From positions 5,966-69,965 of the forward strand of contig UQQT01000008.1 in NCBI GenBank assembly GCA_900543395.1: a stretch of 64,000 bases of DNA, in the 5' to 3' direction. The notes beneath the pieces were generated by a model that worked only from the letters and a program-made list of their open reading frames with translations, was not told the origin of the DNA and did not search any database. The stretch comes from an uncultured Oscillospiraceae bacterium. Its GTDB lineage: Bacteria > Bacillota > Clostridia > Oscillospirales > Acutalibacteraceae. Shown piece by piece: positions 27,341 to 36,950 of the stretch; the stretch's first letter is position 1; each line of letters opens with the position of its first letter. A program made the position numbers and the translations under genes.

Positions 27341-29648
27341 ATGTTTTCAAATAAATTTATAAAAGCGTCGGACTGTTATTCGACATATACTCATTTCGTT
27401 CCGGCGCCGTATTTCAGAAAGTGTTTTGAAATAAAAAAAAGCGTAAAAAAGTGCGTTTTGACAATAACCGGTTTAGGTTTTTACGACGCATATATAAACG
27501 GCAGGAAGATCACAAAGGGAATTCTCGCTCCGTATATTTCAAACCCGGACGATATTGTTTATTACGACGAATACGACTTAACGCCGTATGTTTCAGACGG
27601 AAAAAACATTTTGGGTATTCATTTGGGCAACGGCATGTTAAACTCCGTCGGAGGCGGTATTTGGGATTTAGATGAAGCTCTGTACAGAAGCGCGCCCCAA
27701 ACGGCTTTCAGCATAGAAACAGAGTATACGGACGGTTCGAATTCGTTTGAAGAAGCCGATGAAAATGTAAAAATCGCAGATTCGCCCGTATTATTCGACG
27801 ATTTGAGATGCGGATGCTTTTATGACGCAAGAAATGAAATTGACGGCTGGGCGGATATCGATTTTGACGATTCTAATTGGAAAAACGCGCTGCGTGCTAT
27901 GCCGGTAAGAGGAGAAAAGAAGCTCTGTACCGCCGAAGCGATAAAACCGCAGAGAATTATAAAACCCGTAAAAATCAGAAAATGCGTGCTGAAAGACTAT
28001 CATCCGAGAGGGGATGTTACGAAAGAGTATAAGGATTTTCCGTCGAAAGAACATGATGGATTCTTATATGATTTCGGAATTAATACGGCGGGTACAGTAA
28101 GCCTTAAAATAAGCGGAGAACGAGGTCGGCAGATTGATTTGCAGTTCGGCGAATATTATGCAACGGACGGCGAGCCCGATACGAGCAATATTTGCTTCTG
28201 CCCCGACGGATATTCACAGAGGGATATCTATATTTTAAAAGGCGAAGGCATAGAAAAATTTGAACCCGTGTTCACCTATCACGGATTCAGATACTGCGTT
28301 GTTCTCGGTATAACCGAAGAGGAAGCGACAGCCGATTTGCTTGAATTTATTGTTTACAGTTCCGATATAAAAGAGATCGGAAGTTTCAGTTGTTCCGATG
28401 ACACGGCAAATGCACTTCAAAAAATGACGAGAAATTCCGATTTGTCGAATTTTTATTATTTCCCGACCGACTGTCCTCACAGGGAGAAAAAACGGCTGGA
28501 CGGGCGACGCGGCTCTTTCATGCGAGCACGTACTCATGAACCTCGACGCCGTAAACAGCTATAAGGAGTGGCTTAATAATATAAGAGCAGCCCAGCGTTC
28601 GGACGGCGCTCTGCCCGGAATCGTTCCCACGGCAGGATGGGGATTTGAATGGGGCAACGGGCCTGCATGGGACGCCGCTTTAACGTATATCCCGTATTTT
28701 TCTTATGTTTTAAGAGGAGACAGACAGATTATCGAGGATAACGCGTGTGCGATATTCAGATACTGCGCATACATTTCATCCCGGAGAAACAAACGCGGGC
28801 TGATTGCCATAGGTCTCGGCGACTGGTGTCCCGTTACAAAGGTTAAATCGCCTCTTGAATTTACGGACAGCGTAACGTGTATGAGCATACTCGAAAAGGC
28901 TTCGTATATTTTCGGCGTACTCGGAAAATGTGCCGAAAAAGCATACTGCGATTCTCTTTATTCATCGATTCGTTCTTGTGTAAGAAAATATCTTATAAAT
29001 TTTAATACAATGACAGCGATAGGCTCGTGCCAGACCTCGCAGGCAATGGCGGTATTTTATAATGTTTTTGATAACGCCGAAAAGCCGGAAGCCGTAAATC
29101 GTCTTGTTGAGATTATAAATCGCAGCGATTGTCATGTTGACGCAGGAATTCTCGGTATGCGAGTATTGTTCAGAGTTCTTTCCGACTTCGGTTATTCATC
29201 TCTTGCGTTTAAAATGATAACGCGCCGTGATTATCCGTCGTACGGAAATTTCGTCGAAAGAGGACTTACGGCTCTTCCCGAGGACTTTTTAAGGGAAACC
29301 GACCGTCCTAATTCGCAGAATCACCACATGTTCGGCGATATATCCGCATGGTTTATCGAATACTGTGCGGGAATTAAGGTAAATCCGTACAGAAACGACT
29401 CGTCGTTTGTTCAGGTTTCCCCGTGTTTTATCGGCGAACTTGATTATGCTGATGGTGAATATGAAACCGTCGGCGGTAAGATAAAAGTAAATTGGGTCAG
29501 AACAGACGATAAAATAAAGCTTACCGTGAACGCTGACAAGGGCGTTCGGGGAGAAATAATCATTCCGAACGGATATTCTATTCAAAATAACGGCGGAAAC
29601 TATGCAGAGCTTGAAAACGGAGAATATGTGCTTGAATTAAATAAATAA
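27341..29648 (+). pseudogene. GH78 alpha-L-rhamnosidase, split by a frameshift
   Basis: Two adjoining frames (27341-28564 and 28536-29648) make one GH78 enzyme of about 768 residues. The first holds the N-terminal sandwich (FYDAYINGRK, LGNGMLN) and the middle domain up to YFPTDCPHREK; the second carries the (alpha/alpha)6 barrel (WGFEWGNGPAWD, SQNHHMFGDISAWF) and the C-terminal sandwich. The break is at the A6 run 28487-28492: with five A the text reads REKNGWTGDAALSCEHVLMNL, the conserved GH78 active-site motif, without interruption. So either one A was gained in the strain, the assembly is off by one, or slippage restores the frame. No signal peptide. It follows the GH5 terminator by 13 bp with AAAGGA. 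Confidence 0.9.
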
Positions 29649-29688
29649 AAGTGTTAAAATGAGAAAAACAAAATGTGAGGTAGTTTTT

Positions 29689-30600
29689 ATGCTTCGTGAT
29701 ATACAGGATGAAATTATCAAATTAAAAAAAGAAAAAGACTTTTGCATTCTTGCACACTGCTATCAGTCGCACGATATTTTAGAGGTTGCCGATTTCGTCG
29801 GAGATTCTTTTGCGCTGAGCAAGGAGGCGGCAAAACAGAGTCAGAAGAATATTCTTATGTGCGGAGTCCGTTTTATGGCTGAAACCGTGAAAATCCTCGC
29901 TCCCGAAAAAAACGTCGTTTTATCCTCCGCCGATGCGGGATGTCCCATGGCTGAACAGCTTGACGCGCCCACTCTTCGAGAGCTTAAAAAAATGTACCCC
30001 GATTACACCGTCGTCGCGTACATAAACACAACCGCCGAGCTTAAAACAGAGTGCGACGTTTGTGTAACAAGTGCGTCCGCTCTCGATATTGTCAGAAAGC
30101 TCGACAGCGATAAAATACTTTTTATCCCCGATATCAATCTCGGTACGTTTATTAAGGATAACGTTCCCGAAAAGGAATTCAAATTAATTCACGGCGGATG
30201 TCCGACCCATGCGAGAATGTCCGCGGATCATGTTAAGACCGCAAAGGAAGCTCATCCGAGTGCGCTTGTTCTCGTTCATCCCGAATGTAAGCCCGAGGTT
30301 ACGGCTCTTGCGGACTATGTCGGAAGCACGTCGGGAATTATGAAGTATGCAAAACAGTCCGATAATAAGGAGTTTATAATCGGAACGGAGAACAGCATAG
30401 TTCAGCATTTGCAGTTTGACTGCCCGGATAAAATGTTCTATCCGCTGTCAAAGGACTGCGTATGCCATAACATGAAGCTTACGACTCTCGTCGACGTATT
30501 GAATTGCTTAAAGGGTGCCGACGGCGACGTGATAGAAATGAGCGAGGAAACGAGACTTAAGGCGAAAAAATGCATTGACGAAATGTTAAGACTCGGATAA
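29689..30600 (+). CDS. nadA: Quinolinate synthase A
   Basis: Condenses iminoaspartate with dihydroxyacetone phosphate to quinolinate, the pyridine ring step of NAD synthesis, using a 4Fe-4S cluster. 303 residues. Motifs: ILAHCYQ with DFVGDS, the cluster cysteines in LMCGVRFMAET, in the HPECKPEV region and near SKDCVCHNMK. ATG 29689 follows GTGAGGTAG; the in-frame ATG 29659 has no site. NadB and NadC genes are not in the window, but nadE is at 58.5 kb. Confidence 0.95.
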   Translation: MLRDIQDEIIKLKKEKDFCILAHCYQSHDILEVADFVGDSFALSKEAAKQSQKNILMCGVRFMAETVKILAPEKNVVLSSADAGCPMAEQLDAPTLRELKKMYPDYTVVAYINTTAELKTECDVCVTSASALDIVRKLDSDKILFIPDINLGTFIKDNVPEKEFKLIHGGCPTHARMSADHVKTAKEAHPSALVLVHPECKPEVTALADYVGSTSGIMKYAKQSDNKEFIIGTENSIVQHLQFDCPDKMFYPLSKDCVCHNMKLTTLVDVLNCLKGADGDVIEMSEETRLKAKKCIDEMLRLG

Positions 30601-30616
30601 TTTGAATAAATAATAA

Positions 30617-30655
30617 AGCGGATGCTTGATTAAATCAAGCGTCCGCTCTGACTTT
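30617..30655 (+). terminator. Hairpin after nadA
   Basis: AGCGGA/TCCGCT enclosing GCTTGAT/ATCAAGC (30617-30647), followed by a short T-rich end. It also faces the 3' end of malQ. Confidence 0.65.
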
Positions 30656-32086
30656 TTATCTGCCGTACAGGCTATTCCATTTTATGAATTTTTCTTTATT
30701 AATATTTTTAAGCTGGTCCTTTGTAATTCTGTAGCTCCAGTTTCCGAATGCCTTTCCCGGAGTGTTGAGCCTTGTATCGCTTCCGTACAGAAGTAAATCC
30801 TGAACAGGAAGAATGACAAGTCCCGCAGACGACTGAAATACCGTTCTTAATATATCGTCATAGCATGAATTCCAGTCGGAGCCTTTGAATCCGCAGTATT
30901 CGAGCAGACGCTTTCTTGTGATTTCATCAAGCTCCCATACATAACCTAAAAGCGTGTTGTTGTCATGCGTTCCCGTATATGCCACGCAGTTGTTTATGTA
31001 GTTATGGGGTAAGTGAGGACTTGACGCGTCGGAGAGAAAACCGAACTGCAAAACTCTCATGCCGGGAAATCCGCTTTCGAGTACAAGATCGTAAACCTCG
31101 GGTGTGATGTCTCCGAGATCCTCAGCAATTATCAATTTGTCTTTGCATAAATCCTTAACGGCGTTTATCAGCTTCATTCCGGGTCCTTTTTTCCACGTTC
31201 CGTTTTTTGCTGTTTTTGCACCCGCAGGGATAGTATAGTAAGATTCAAGTCCCCTGAAATGGTCAATTCGCACGCCGTCGAAAAGTTCGGTCATGAATTC
31301 AATTCTTTCACGCCACCATTTATAGCCGTCTTTTTCCATGGCATCCCAGTCATACAGCGGATTGCCCCAAAGCTGACCGTCCTCGCAGAAATAATCAGGG
31401 GGAACTCCGGCTGTAAGCGTAGGACTCATATCATTGTCGAGCAGAAACTGTTCGGGATTCGACCACACGTCGGAGCTGTCGTAGGAAACATATATCGGAA
31501 TGTCTCCGATAATCGAAACGCCCTTTTTGTTTGCATACTCCTTAATTTCCAGCCACTGATTATAGAATTCATACTCTATGAATTTCCATGCTTCGAACGT
31601 ATCGCCGTCCGGCAGGGCGACGCTCCATTCGTTCCACGGTTTTAAATCGTTTGCCGTTTTCAGAGCCATAAATTCACAGAATTTTTTTATGTGCGGGCGG
31701 TTTGAAATAAATTCGTCAATTGCCTTTTTGTTTTTTACTCGTTCGACGGCTTTCTTTAAAAGAGTAAAACGCTCCTTTTCAAGACGTTCGAATTCGCATG
31801 AATACGGCGTTTTCTGTCTTGCTTTTTCAAGCTCGTCCGATGTCAGAAGTCCCTTGTCATAAAGCTTTTTAAGCGAAATGAAGTTAGGGTTCAGGCTGAA
31901 CGCGCTGTATGATTTGTACGGAGAATTACATTCGTCCGTAAGGCAGAACGGAAGCACCTGCCAGACGGAGAATCCGCATGATGAAATAAAATCTATCCAC
32001 TCTTTTGCCTCGTCTCCGAAAGCTCCCGCGGAATAATCTCCCCAGAGGGATGAAATGTGCATAAGCACACCGCTTTTTCTTTGCAT
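30656..32086 (-). CDS. malQ: 4-alpha-glucanotransferase (amylomaltase), GH77
   Basis: Transfers maltosyl units between alpha-1,4-glucans in maltodextrin and glycogen metabolism. 476 residues. It opens RKSGVLMHISSLWGDYSAGAFG and has the GH77 active-site stretches VRIDHFRGLE (nucleophile Asp), LIAEDLGDI (acid/base Glu) and YTGTHDNNTLLG. ATG 32086 is chosen because translation upstream of it would be in AT-rich non-coding DNA carrying a likely promoter; an AGGT lies about 12 nt upstream. No other maltose genes are nearby. Confidence 0.95.
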   Translation of the reverse strand: MQRKSGVLMHISSLWGDYSAGAFGDEAKEWIDFISSCGFSVWQVLPFCLTDECNSPYKSYSAFSLNPNFISLKKLYDKGLLTSDELEKARQKTPYSCEFERLEKERFTLLKKAVERVKNKKAIDEFISNRPHIKKFCEFMALKTANDLKPWNEWSVALPDGDTFEAWKFIEYEFYNQWLEIKEYANKKGVSIIGDIPIYVSYDSSDVWSNPEQFLLDNDMSPTLTAGVPPDYFCEDGQLWGNPLYDWDAMEKDGYKWWRERIEFMTELFDGVRIDHFRGLESYYTIPAGAKTAKNGTWKKGPGMKLINAVKDLCKDKLIIAEDLGDITPEVYDLVLESGFPGMRVLQFGFLSDASSPHLPHNYINNCVAYTGTHDNNTLLGYVWELDEITRKRLLEYCGFKGSDWNSCYDDILRTVFQSSAGLVILPVQDLLLYGSDTRLNTPGKAFGNWSYRITKDQLKNINKEKFIKWNSLYGR

Positions 32087-32221
32087 ATAATTTTTATACC
32101 TCGCTCTTTTTTTTCTGTATTGTAACACATTAAATATTTTTTTTAAAGTAAAAATTGCCGCATTGATTTTATTTTTGTTTTGTGATAATATTTTGCTGTA
32201 TTTTTTTATCCGGAGGCAGTC

Positions 32222-32830
32222 ATGATTAAAAATTATATATGGGACTTTGACGGAATGCTTTTTGACAGCTACAGACATATAACGGCGTGTTTTGTTAAGG
32301 CAATGAGTGAATTCGGCGTTACGGTCGATTATGACGAATCAAAGTCTTTATTTGAAATATCTTACAAAACATGCTTTGAACACTACGGATGTACGGACGA
32401 AATGATAGAAAGATTTGATTCGTACGAATCGGATTATCATTTTGAACCGGTCGTTTCTCCTTTTAAGAACACGGTTTTTACTCTTAATAAGATAGTTAAA
32501 AACGGCGGTAAAAATTTTCTTTATACTCACAGAGATCATACCGCGCTATATTATCTTGCAAAATATAACGTTATAAATTTATTTGACGGATTCGTAACGA
32601 GCCTTAATAATTTCCCGTCCAAGCCGTCGCCCGACGCGCTCAATTACATAGCTGAAACTTTTAACCTTAATAAAAAAGAATGTCTGATGATCGGCGACAG
32701 GGAAATCGACGTCGGAAGCGGATATAACGCGGGAATGTACTCATGTCTCTGTTCAAAGGGCGTAAAGGATACCGTCGCGGACTTTGTTATAAGCGATATA
32801 TCGGAGGTTCTCGATATCAAAACCGAATAA
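32222..32830 (+). CDS. HAD-superfamily phosphatase (phosphoglycolate-phosphatase-like)
   Basis: 202 residues with a small alpha-helical cap. HAD motif I is WDFDGMLFDS (the usual T after G is M), motif II LYTHRDH, the lysine is in SKPSPDAL, and motif III is MIGDREIDVGSG. GGAGG lies 5 nt before the ATG. Such proteins hydrolyse small phosphoesters; the substrate is not predictable. It heads the short plus-strand group before the SpoIVFA-like gene. Confidence 0.85.
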   Translation: MIKNYIWDFDGMLFDSYRHITACFVKAMSEFGVTVDYDESKSLFEISYKTCFEHYGCTDEMIERFDSYESDYHFEPVVSPFKNTVFTLNKIVKNGGKNFLYTHRDHTALYYLAKYNVINLFDGFVTSLNNFPSKPSPDALNYIAETFNLNKKECLMIGDREIDVGSGYNAGMYSCLCSKGVKDTVADFVISDISEVLDIKTE

Positions 32831-32854
32831 TACTCTTTGTTTCGTCATAGTAAT
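32825..32854 (+). promoter_or_regulatory. Possible mother-cell sigma-E-type promoter of the SpoIVFA/B-like pair
   Basis: GAATA (32825-32829), 16 bp, then CATAGTAAT (32846-32854), which resembles the sigma-E pattern (ATA in -35, CATA in -10). B. subtilis spoIVF is transcribed by sigma-E. No vegetative promoter is clear here. The match is short, so this is tentative. Confidence 0.4.
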
Positions 32855-32887
32855 TAGGGAGAAAAACTTAGTAAAGGACTTTTTATT

Positions 32888-33646
32888 ATGACCGAAAGCA
32901 AAGAAAAGAAAGATAAGAAAAAAGACGCTTTTTCAGTTGTTATGATTACGCAGTTCGTTGTCTGCACCGTACTGCTTGCTGTTATGTTTATATTTTGCCG
33001 AGGTGATTCCGCCGCAGGGAAATCGATTCGTTCGCAGTATGAAAAGCTTATGAAAAGAGATTTTTCGTCTGAGGACTACAAGGAGGCATACAGCGCGGTT
33101 TCGTCGTTTATAAAGGGCGAACGCGACGAGAGGGCAAAGCCCGCAGAGAATAAAAACAGCGAAGAAAACGAGTCCGTACCTATGGGCGGAAACGACGTTC
33201 ATTCGGACAATCTGTCCGTTTTAGAGGGGATATCGTTTGAAAAATACTCGACGAAAAGCGAGTATATAAAACCGCTCGACGACTATTATATATCGTCCGA
33301 ATTCGGTTACAGGGAGGATCCGATTGCGGGCGGAAACGGCGTGCATACGGGAATTGATCTTGCGTCGGGTGAGGGAAACAGAATAAAAGCCTCGCGTGCC
33401 GGGAAGGTCGTAAAGGCGGAATATTCGAACGGGTACGGAAACTACGTTCTTATAGCTCACGACGACGGAATGAATACGCTGTATGCGCATTGCAGTAAAT
33501 TAAAATGCGCCGTCGGAGACTGCGTAGAGCAGGGGCAGACGATAGCTCTTGTCGGAAGTACGGGCAATTCGACGGGCAGTCATCTTCATTTTGAAGTCAG
33601 GAAAAACGGCGTAAAGCTTAACCCGGCGTATGCTGTCGATTTATGA
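32888..33646 (+). CDS. M23-peptidase-domain membrane protein, SpoIVFA-like
   Basis: 252 residues: a lysine-rich cytoplasmic N-terminus (SKEKKDKKKD), one membrane helix (VVMITQFVVCTVLLAVMFIF), a charged linker, and a C-terminal LytM/M23 domain. The zinc residues are intact: GVHTGID, YAHCSK and GSHLHFEV. Its stop overlaps the start of the M50 gene by 4 nt, the arrangement of B. subtilis spoIVFA-spoIVFB, where SpoIVFA holds the pro-sigma-K protease in check. SpoIIQ, another one-helix M23 protein, is the alternative, but the pairing with M50 favours SpoIVFA. Confidence 0.72.
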   Translation: MTESKEKKDKKKDAFSVVMITQFVVCTVLLAVMFIFCRGDSAAGKSIRSQYEKLMKRDFSSEDYKEAYSAVSSFIKGERDERAKPAENKNSEENESVPMGGNDVHSDNLSVLEGISFEKYSTKSEYIKPLDDYYISSEFGYREDPIAGGNGVHTGIDLASGEGNRIKASRAGKVVKAEYSNGYGNYVLIAHDDGMNTLYAHCSKLKCAVGDCVEQGQTIALVGSTGNSTGSHLHFEVRKNGVKLNPAYAVDL

Positions 33647-34242
33647 CGTTTTACCTCGGCAGGGTAGGAATAAAGCTTCATTTTTTATTTTTTATCGTAC
33701 TTGCGTATATGCTTTCTTTTGAGATCGGAAAGTATTATATTACATCGCTTTTTTACGCTTGCATTCATGAATTTGCACATATCGCCGTCCTTTCAAAGCT
33801 TTACGACGGCGATTTTACGGTAACATTCGGAGCGTTCGGAATGAGACTTCAATATGACGACTGTGTTCGTTTTTCTTTAAAAAACGAAGCTGTTACGGAA
33901 TTTTCGGGTCCTGCGGTCAATGCGGTTATGGGGACAGCGTTTTTTATACTGTATAAAATACAACCCGATTCTGAATTCTTCTGCATTTCTTTTATTATAA
34001 ACGCGTCGCTTGGCTTGTTTAATTTACTGCCGGTCATTCCGCTTGACGGCGGACGTTTTCTGTATAATATTATTTCGATGAAATTCACGGCAGACAAAGC
34101 CGATTCGGTTTTGAATGTATGCGGTGTTGTGACGTTGATTTTATTTGCGTTATTTACTGTTTTTGTCCGGTTTACCCCCGGCGTTACCGCTGTTTTTTTG
34201 TATGTTTCCGTTTCTTTTATCTTATGGTTGTTGAAAAAATAA
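33643..34242 (+). CDS. M50 site-2 metalloprotease, SpoIVFB-like
   Basis: 199 residues, nearly all membrane helices. The zinc motif HEFAH is at residues 42-46 in a helix, and the third ligand motif LLPVIPLDGGRF follows about 100 residues later. This matches SpoIVFB, which cleaves pro-sigma-K in the mother cell during sporulation. It is short and has no CBS domain, unlike B. subtilis SpoIVFB. It overlaps the M23 gene by 4 nt. The downstream radical SAM and DUF2344 genes are the usual clostridial neighbours of this pair, as I recall. No sigK gene is visible in the window. Confidence 0.78.
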   Translation: MTFYLGRVGIKLHFLFFIVLAYMLSFEIGKYYITSLFYACIHEFAHIAVLSKLYDGDFTVTFGAFGMRLQYDDCVRFSLKNEAVTEFSGPAVNAVMGTAFFILYKIQPDSEFFCISFIINASLGLFNLLPVIPLDGGRFLYNIISMKFTADKADSVLNVCGVVTLILFALFTVFVRFTPGVTAVFLYVSVSFILWLLKK

Positions 34243-34259
34243 CGGATATATTATATAAT
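34231..34259 (+). promoter_or_regulatory. Promoter of the radical SAM gene
   Basis: TTGAAA (34231-34236), 17 bp, TATAAT (34254-34259), overlapping the end of the SpoIVFB-like gene. Confidence 0.75.
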
Positions 34260-34291
34260 ACTTTTTGTATAATACATAAGGATGTGTATAA

Positions 34292-36145
34292 ATGAACAGG
34301 GAAGTCGAAAAACTTCTGCCCTTAGTGCAGAAACCTGCGAGATACATCGGCGGAGAGCTGAATTCTTGCATTAAAAATAAAGAGGACGTAGATTTAAGAT
34401 TCGCGTTCTGTTTTCCCGATTCTTATGAGATAGGCATGTCCCATCTCGGTATGAAAATTCTTTACTCTCTTATAAACGAACGTCCCGATGCGTGGTGCGA
34501 ACGCGTGTTTGCGCCGTGGGAGGACATGGAAAAAGTCATGAGGGAGAGAAATATTCCTCTTTTTGCGCTCGAAAGCGGGGATTATATAAAGGACTTCGAC
34601 GTTATAGGTTTTACTCTTTTATATGAAATGAGTTATACGAACGTTTTGAATATGCTTGACCTTGCGGGACTTAACATAAGAAGCTCGGACAGAAAATCGC
34701 TGTCGCCTCTTGTTATAGCCGGCGGACCGTGCGTATGCAACTCGGAGCCGTTGTCCGAATTTATTGATATATTCGAGTTCGGCGAGGGCGAGGAGGTTAT
34801 GAACGAGCTTCTCGATTTGTATAAGGAATATAAGGAAAAGAATGCGTCAAAGGATGAATTTCTTATTGCCGCGTCAAGGATAGAGGGTATATATGTCCCG
34901 TCTCTTTACGACGTCGAATATAACGACGACAACACGGTAAAACGTATTGTTCCCAAATCGGGCGCTCCGGAGAAAATCAGAAAAAGAGTCGTCAGCGATT
35001 TTGATAAATGTTACTATCCCGATAAATTTATAGTTCCGTATATAGACGTCGTTTTCGACAGAGCAACCGCGGAAATATTCAGAGGATGTATCAGAGGATG
35101 CAGATTCTGTCAGGCGGGATTTATTTACCGTCCGATAAGAGAGAGAAAAGCCGATACAATAAACGAGCAGTGCAGGGCTTTGTGCGAGACTTCGGGATAT
35201 GATGAAATTTCTCTTTGCTCTCTTTCGAGCAGTGATTACACACAGCTTCCCGAGCTTCTCTCAAAGCTTCTCGACTGGACGATTCCGAACAATATCAATA
35301 TCGCGCTGCCGTCTCTGCGAGCCGACAATTTTCCGGACGAGCTTGTTAAAAAGCTCAACGAGGTAAGGCGAAGCTCCTTAACGTTTGCAGCGGAAGCGGG
35401 AACGCAGAGATTAAGAGACGTTATAAATAAAAACGTAACCGAGGAGGAAATACTTACAACGTCGGCTAAAGCGTTCGCGGGCGGATGGACTGCAGTAAAG
35501 CTTTACTTTATGCTGGGACTTCCGACAGAATCACTTGAGGATATAGAGGGAATTGCAAAGCTTGCGCAGTCTGTCGTTGACGAGTTTTACAGAAATCCGG
35601 ATAAGCCTAAAGGCAAGGGCGTAAACGTTTCCGTCAGCGCGTCGTCGTTTGTTCCGAAACCGTTTACCCCGTTTCAGTGGGAACCTCAGGATACACAGGA
35701 GGAACTTGCAAAAAAACAGGAGCATCTCAAAAACAGCATTACCTCTAAAAAAATCAAAGCGTCGTGCCATTATATCCCCGTCAGTTTCATGGAGGCCGTT
35801 CTCGCAAGAGGAGACAGACGGCTTTGTAAAGTTATTGAAACGGCGTGGCGTTCGGGATGTAAATTCGACAGCTGGGACGATTACTTTGATTACGATAAAT
35901 GGATGGACGCGTTTAAGAAATGCGGAATTGACCCTCATTTTTATGCAAACAGAAAGCGTGAATACGATGAGGTTTTTCCGTGGGATCACATGGATGTCGG
36001 GGTAAGAAAAGAATTCCTTATCGAGGAAAACAAACGCGCGCACGCCGGGCTTACAACTCCCAACTGCCGTGAAAAATGCGCGGGCTGCGGAGCTGCAAAA
36101 CTGAACGGAGGTAAATGCGATGCGATGCATAAGAGTATGGTTTAA
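34292..36145 (+). CDS. B12-binding-type radical SAM protein (TIGR03960 type)
   Basis: 617 residues. The N-terminal part resembles a cobalamin-binding domain; the radical SAM cluster motif is CIRGCRFCQ (CxxxCxxC), followed by FIYRPIRERK. A Cys-rich C-terminal tail (NCREKCAGCG) could hold a second cluster. The next gene overlaps its end by 26 nt and encodes the DUF2344 protein that usually accompanies this family, often near spoIVFB, RNase G and ribosomal genes. The reaction is not known to me; a tRNA or rRNA modification is a guess from the neighbours. Confidence 0.85.
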   Translation: MNREVEKLLPLVQKPARYIGGELNSCIKNKEDVDLRFAFCFPDSYEIGMSHLGMKILYSLINERPDAWCERVFAPWEDMEKVMRERNIPLFALESGDYIKDFDVIGFTLLYEMSYTNVLNMLDLAGLNIRSSDRKSLSPLVIAGGPCVCNSEPLSEFIDIFEFGEGEEVMNELLDLYKEYKEKNASKDEFLIAASRIEGIYVPSLYDVEYNDDNTVKRIVPKSGAPEKIRKRVVSDFDKCYYPDKFIVPYIDVVFDRATAEIFRGCIRGCRFCQAGFIYRPIRERKADTINEQCRALCETSGYDEISLCSLSSSDYTQLPELLSKLLDWTIPNNINIALPSLRADNFPDELVKKLNEVRRSSLTFAAEAGTQRLRDVINKNVTEEEILTTSAKAFAGGWTAVKLYFMLGLPTESLEDIEGIAKLAQSVVDEFYRNPDKPKGKGVNVSVSASSFVPKPFTPFQWEPQDTQEELAKKQEHLKNSITSKKIKASCHYIPVSFMEAVLARGDRRLCKVIETAWRSGCKFDSWDDYFDYDKWMDAFKKCGIDPHFYANRKREYDEVFPWDHMDVGVRKEFLIEENKRAHAGLTTPNCREKCAGCGAAKLNGGKCDAMHKSMV

Positions 36146-36779
36146 AAAAATCGGTCTTTTGAGATTTGTTTCGCACCTCGATACAATGCGGTGCATGACG
36201 AGAGCCGTACGCAGGGCGGATATTCCTCTTTGGTACACGGAGGGATTCAACCCTCATCCTTACCTTAATTTTCCCGCCCCCATGCCTTTGGGCGTAGAGG
36301 GCGTAAGAGAGCCTATGGATATGCGAATAGAGGGGGAGATTTCCGACGGCGAAATAATCGAGAGATTAAACGCCCAGCTTCCTCCGGGATTCAGAATAAT
36401 TGAAATAACAGAGCCTATTCATAAGACGAACGAACTCGCTTTTGCAAAGTATATTATAAAAACAGACGACGAACCCGGATTATATGATAAAATCGCCGAA
36501 GCCATGTCGTCGGGTGAATTAAAATGCGAAAAACCCGGAAAACAAAGGGGCAGGAAAACGATGAAAACGGTCGATATTTCCGCGGGGCTTTCCGATTATT
36601 CGATTAATAAAGAAAATAACGAAATAATACTCGACGTTACGCTTCCGTGTTCGAATGAAAGCAATATTAACCCCATAAATCTTATGTCGGCTGTTAAGGC
36701 TTATACAAACGAGAATATACTGCCCGTTTCCATGATAAGATACGGTCTGCTTATTTCCGATAAATCCGATTTTAGGTAA
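36120..36779 (+). CDS. DUF2344 / TIGR03936 radical-SAM-associated protein
   Basis: 219 residues. The N-terminus (MRCIRVWFKKIGLLRFVSHL, then EGFNPHPYLNFPAPMPLGVEG) is the DUF2344 signature. It begins inside the end of the radical SAM gene with GGAGGT 6 nt upstream, so the two are coupled and their products probably act together. No catalytic motif is evident; RNA binding is a plausible but unproven role. Confidence 0.85.
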   Translation: MRCIRVWFKKIGLLRFVSHLDTMRCMTRAVRRADIPLWYTEGFNPHPYLNFPAPMPLGVEGVREPMDMRIEGEISDGEIIERLNAQLPPGFRIIEITEPIHKTNELAFAKYIIKTDDEPGLYDKIAEAMSSGELKCEKPGKQRGRKTMKTVDISAGLSDYSINKENNEIILDVTLPCSNESNINPINLMSAVKAYTNENILPVSMIRYGLLISDKSDFR

Positions 36780-36787
36780 AAAAACAC

Positions 36788-36816
36788 TTGCAATCCGTGA
36801 TTTTGTGTGATATTAT
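36788..36816 (+). promoter_or_regulatory. Promoter of rplS
   Basis: TTGCAA (36788-36793), 17 bp, TATTAT (36811-36816). Transcription would start near 36823. Confidence 0.7.
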
Positions 36817-36822
36817 ATATCA

Positions 36823-36950
36823 GTGTTCATGTGCGTTCGGGCGTTTTGAGCCCGAACGGCGGTTAATGATACGCAGCGTACATTAAAGCGGTCGGTCCTC
36901 TGTCGCGTATATATCACGTTAAGAACGGCTGAAAATTCAGGAGGTAAATT
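36823..36950 (+). promoter_or_regulatory. Structured 5' leader of rplS, probable L19 autoregulatory leader
   Basis: About 128 nt without a reading frame. It holds GTTCGGGC/GCCCGAAC (36834-36857) near the start and a GATACGC ... GCGTATATC pairing that encloses the rest, ending before GGAGG at 36941-36945. L19 leaders that bind L19 are known in Firmicutes. I did not fold it, so family membership is an inference. Confidence 0.5.
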
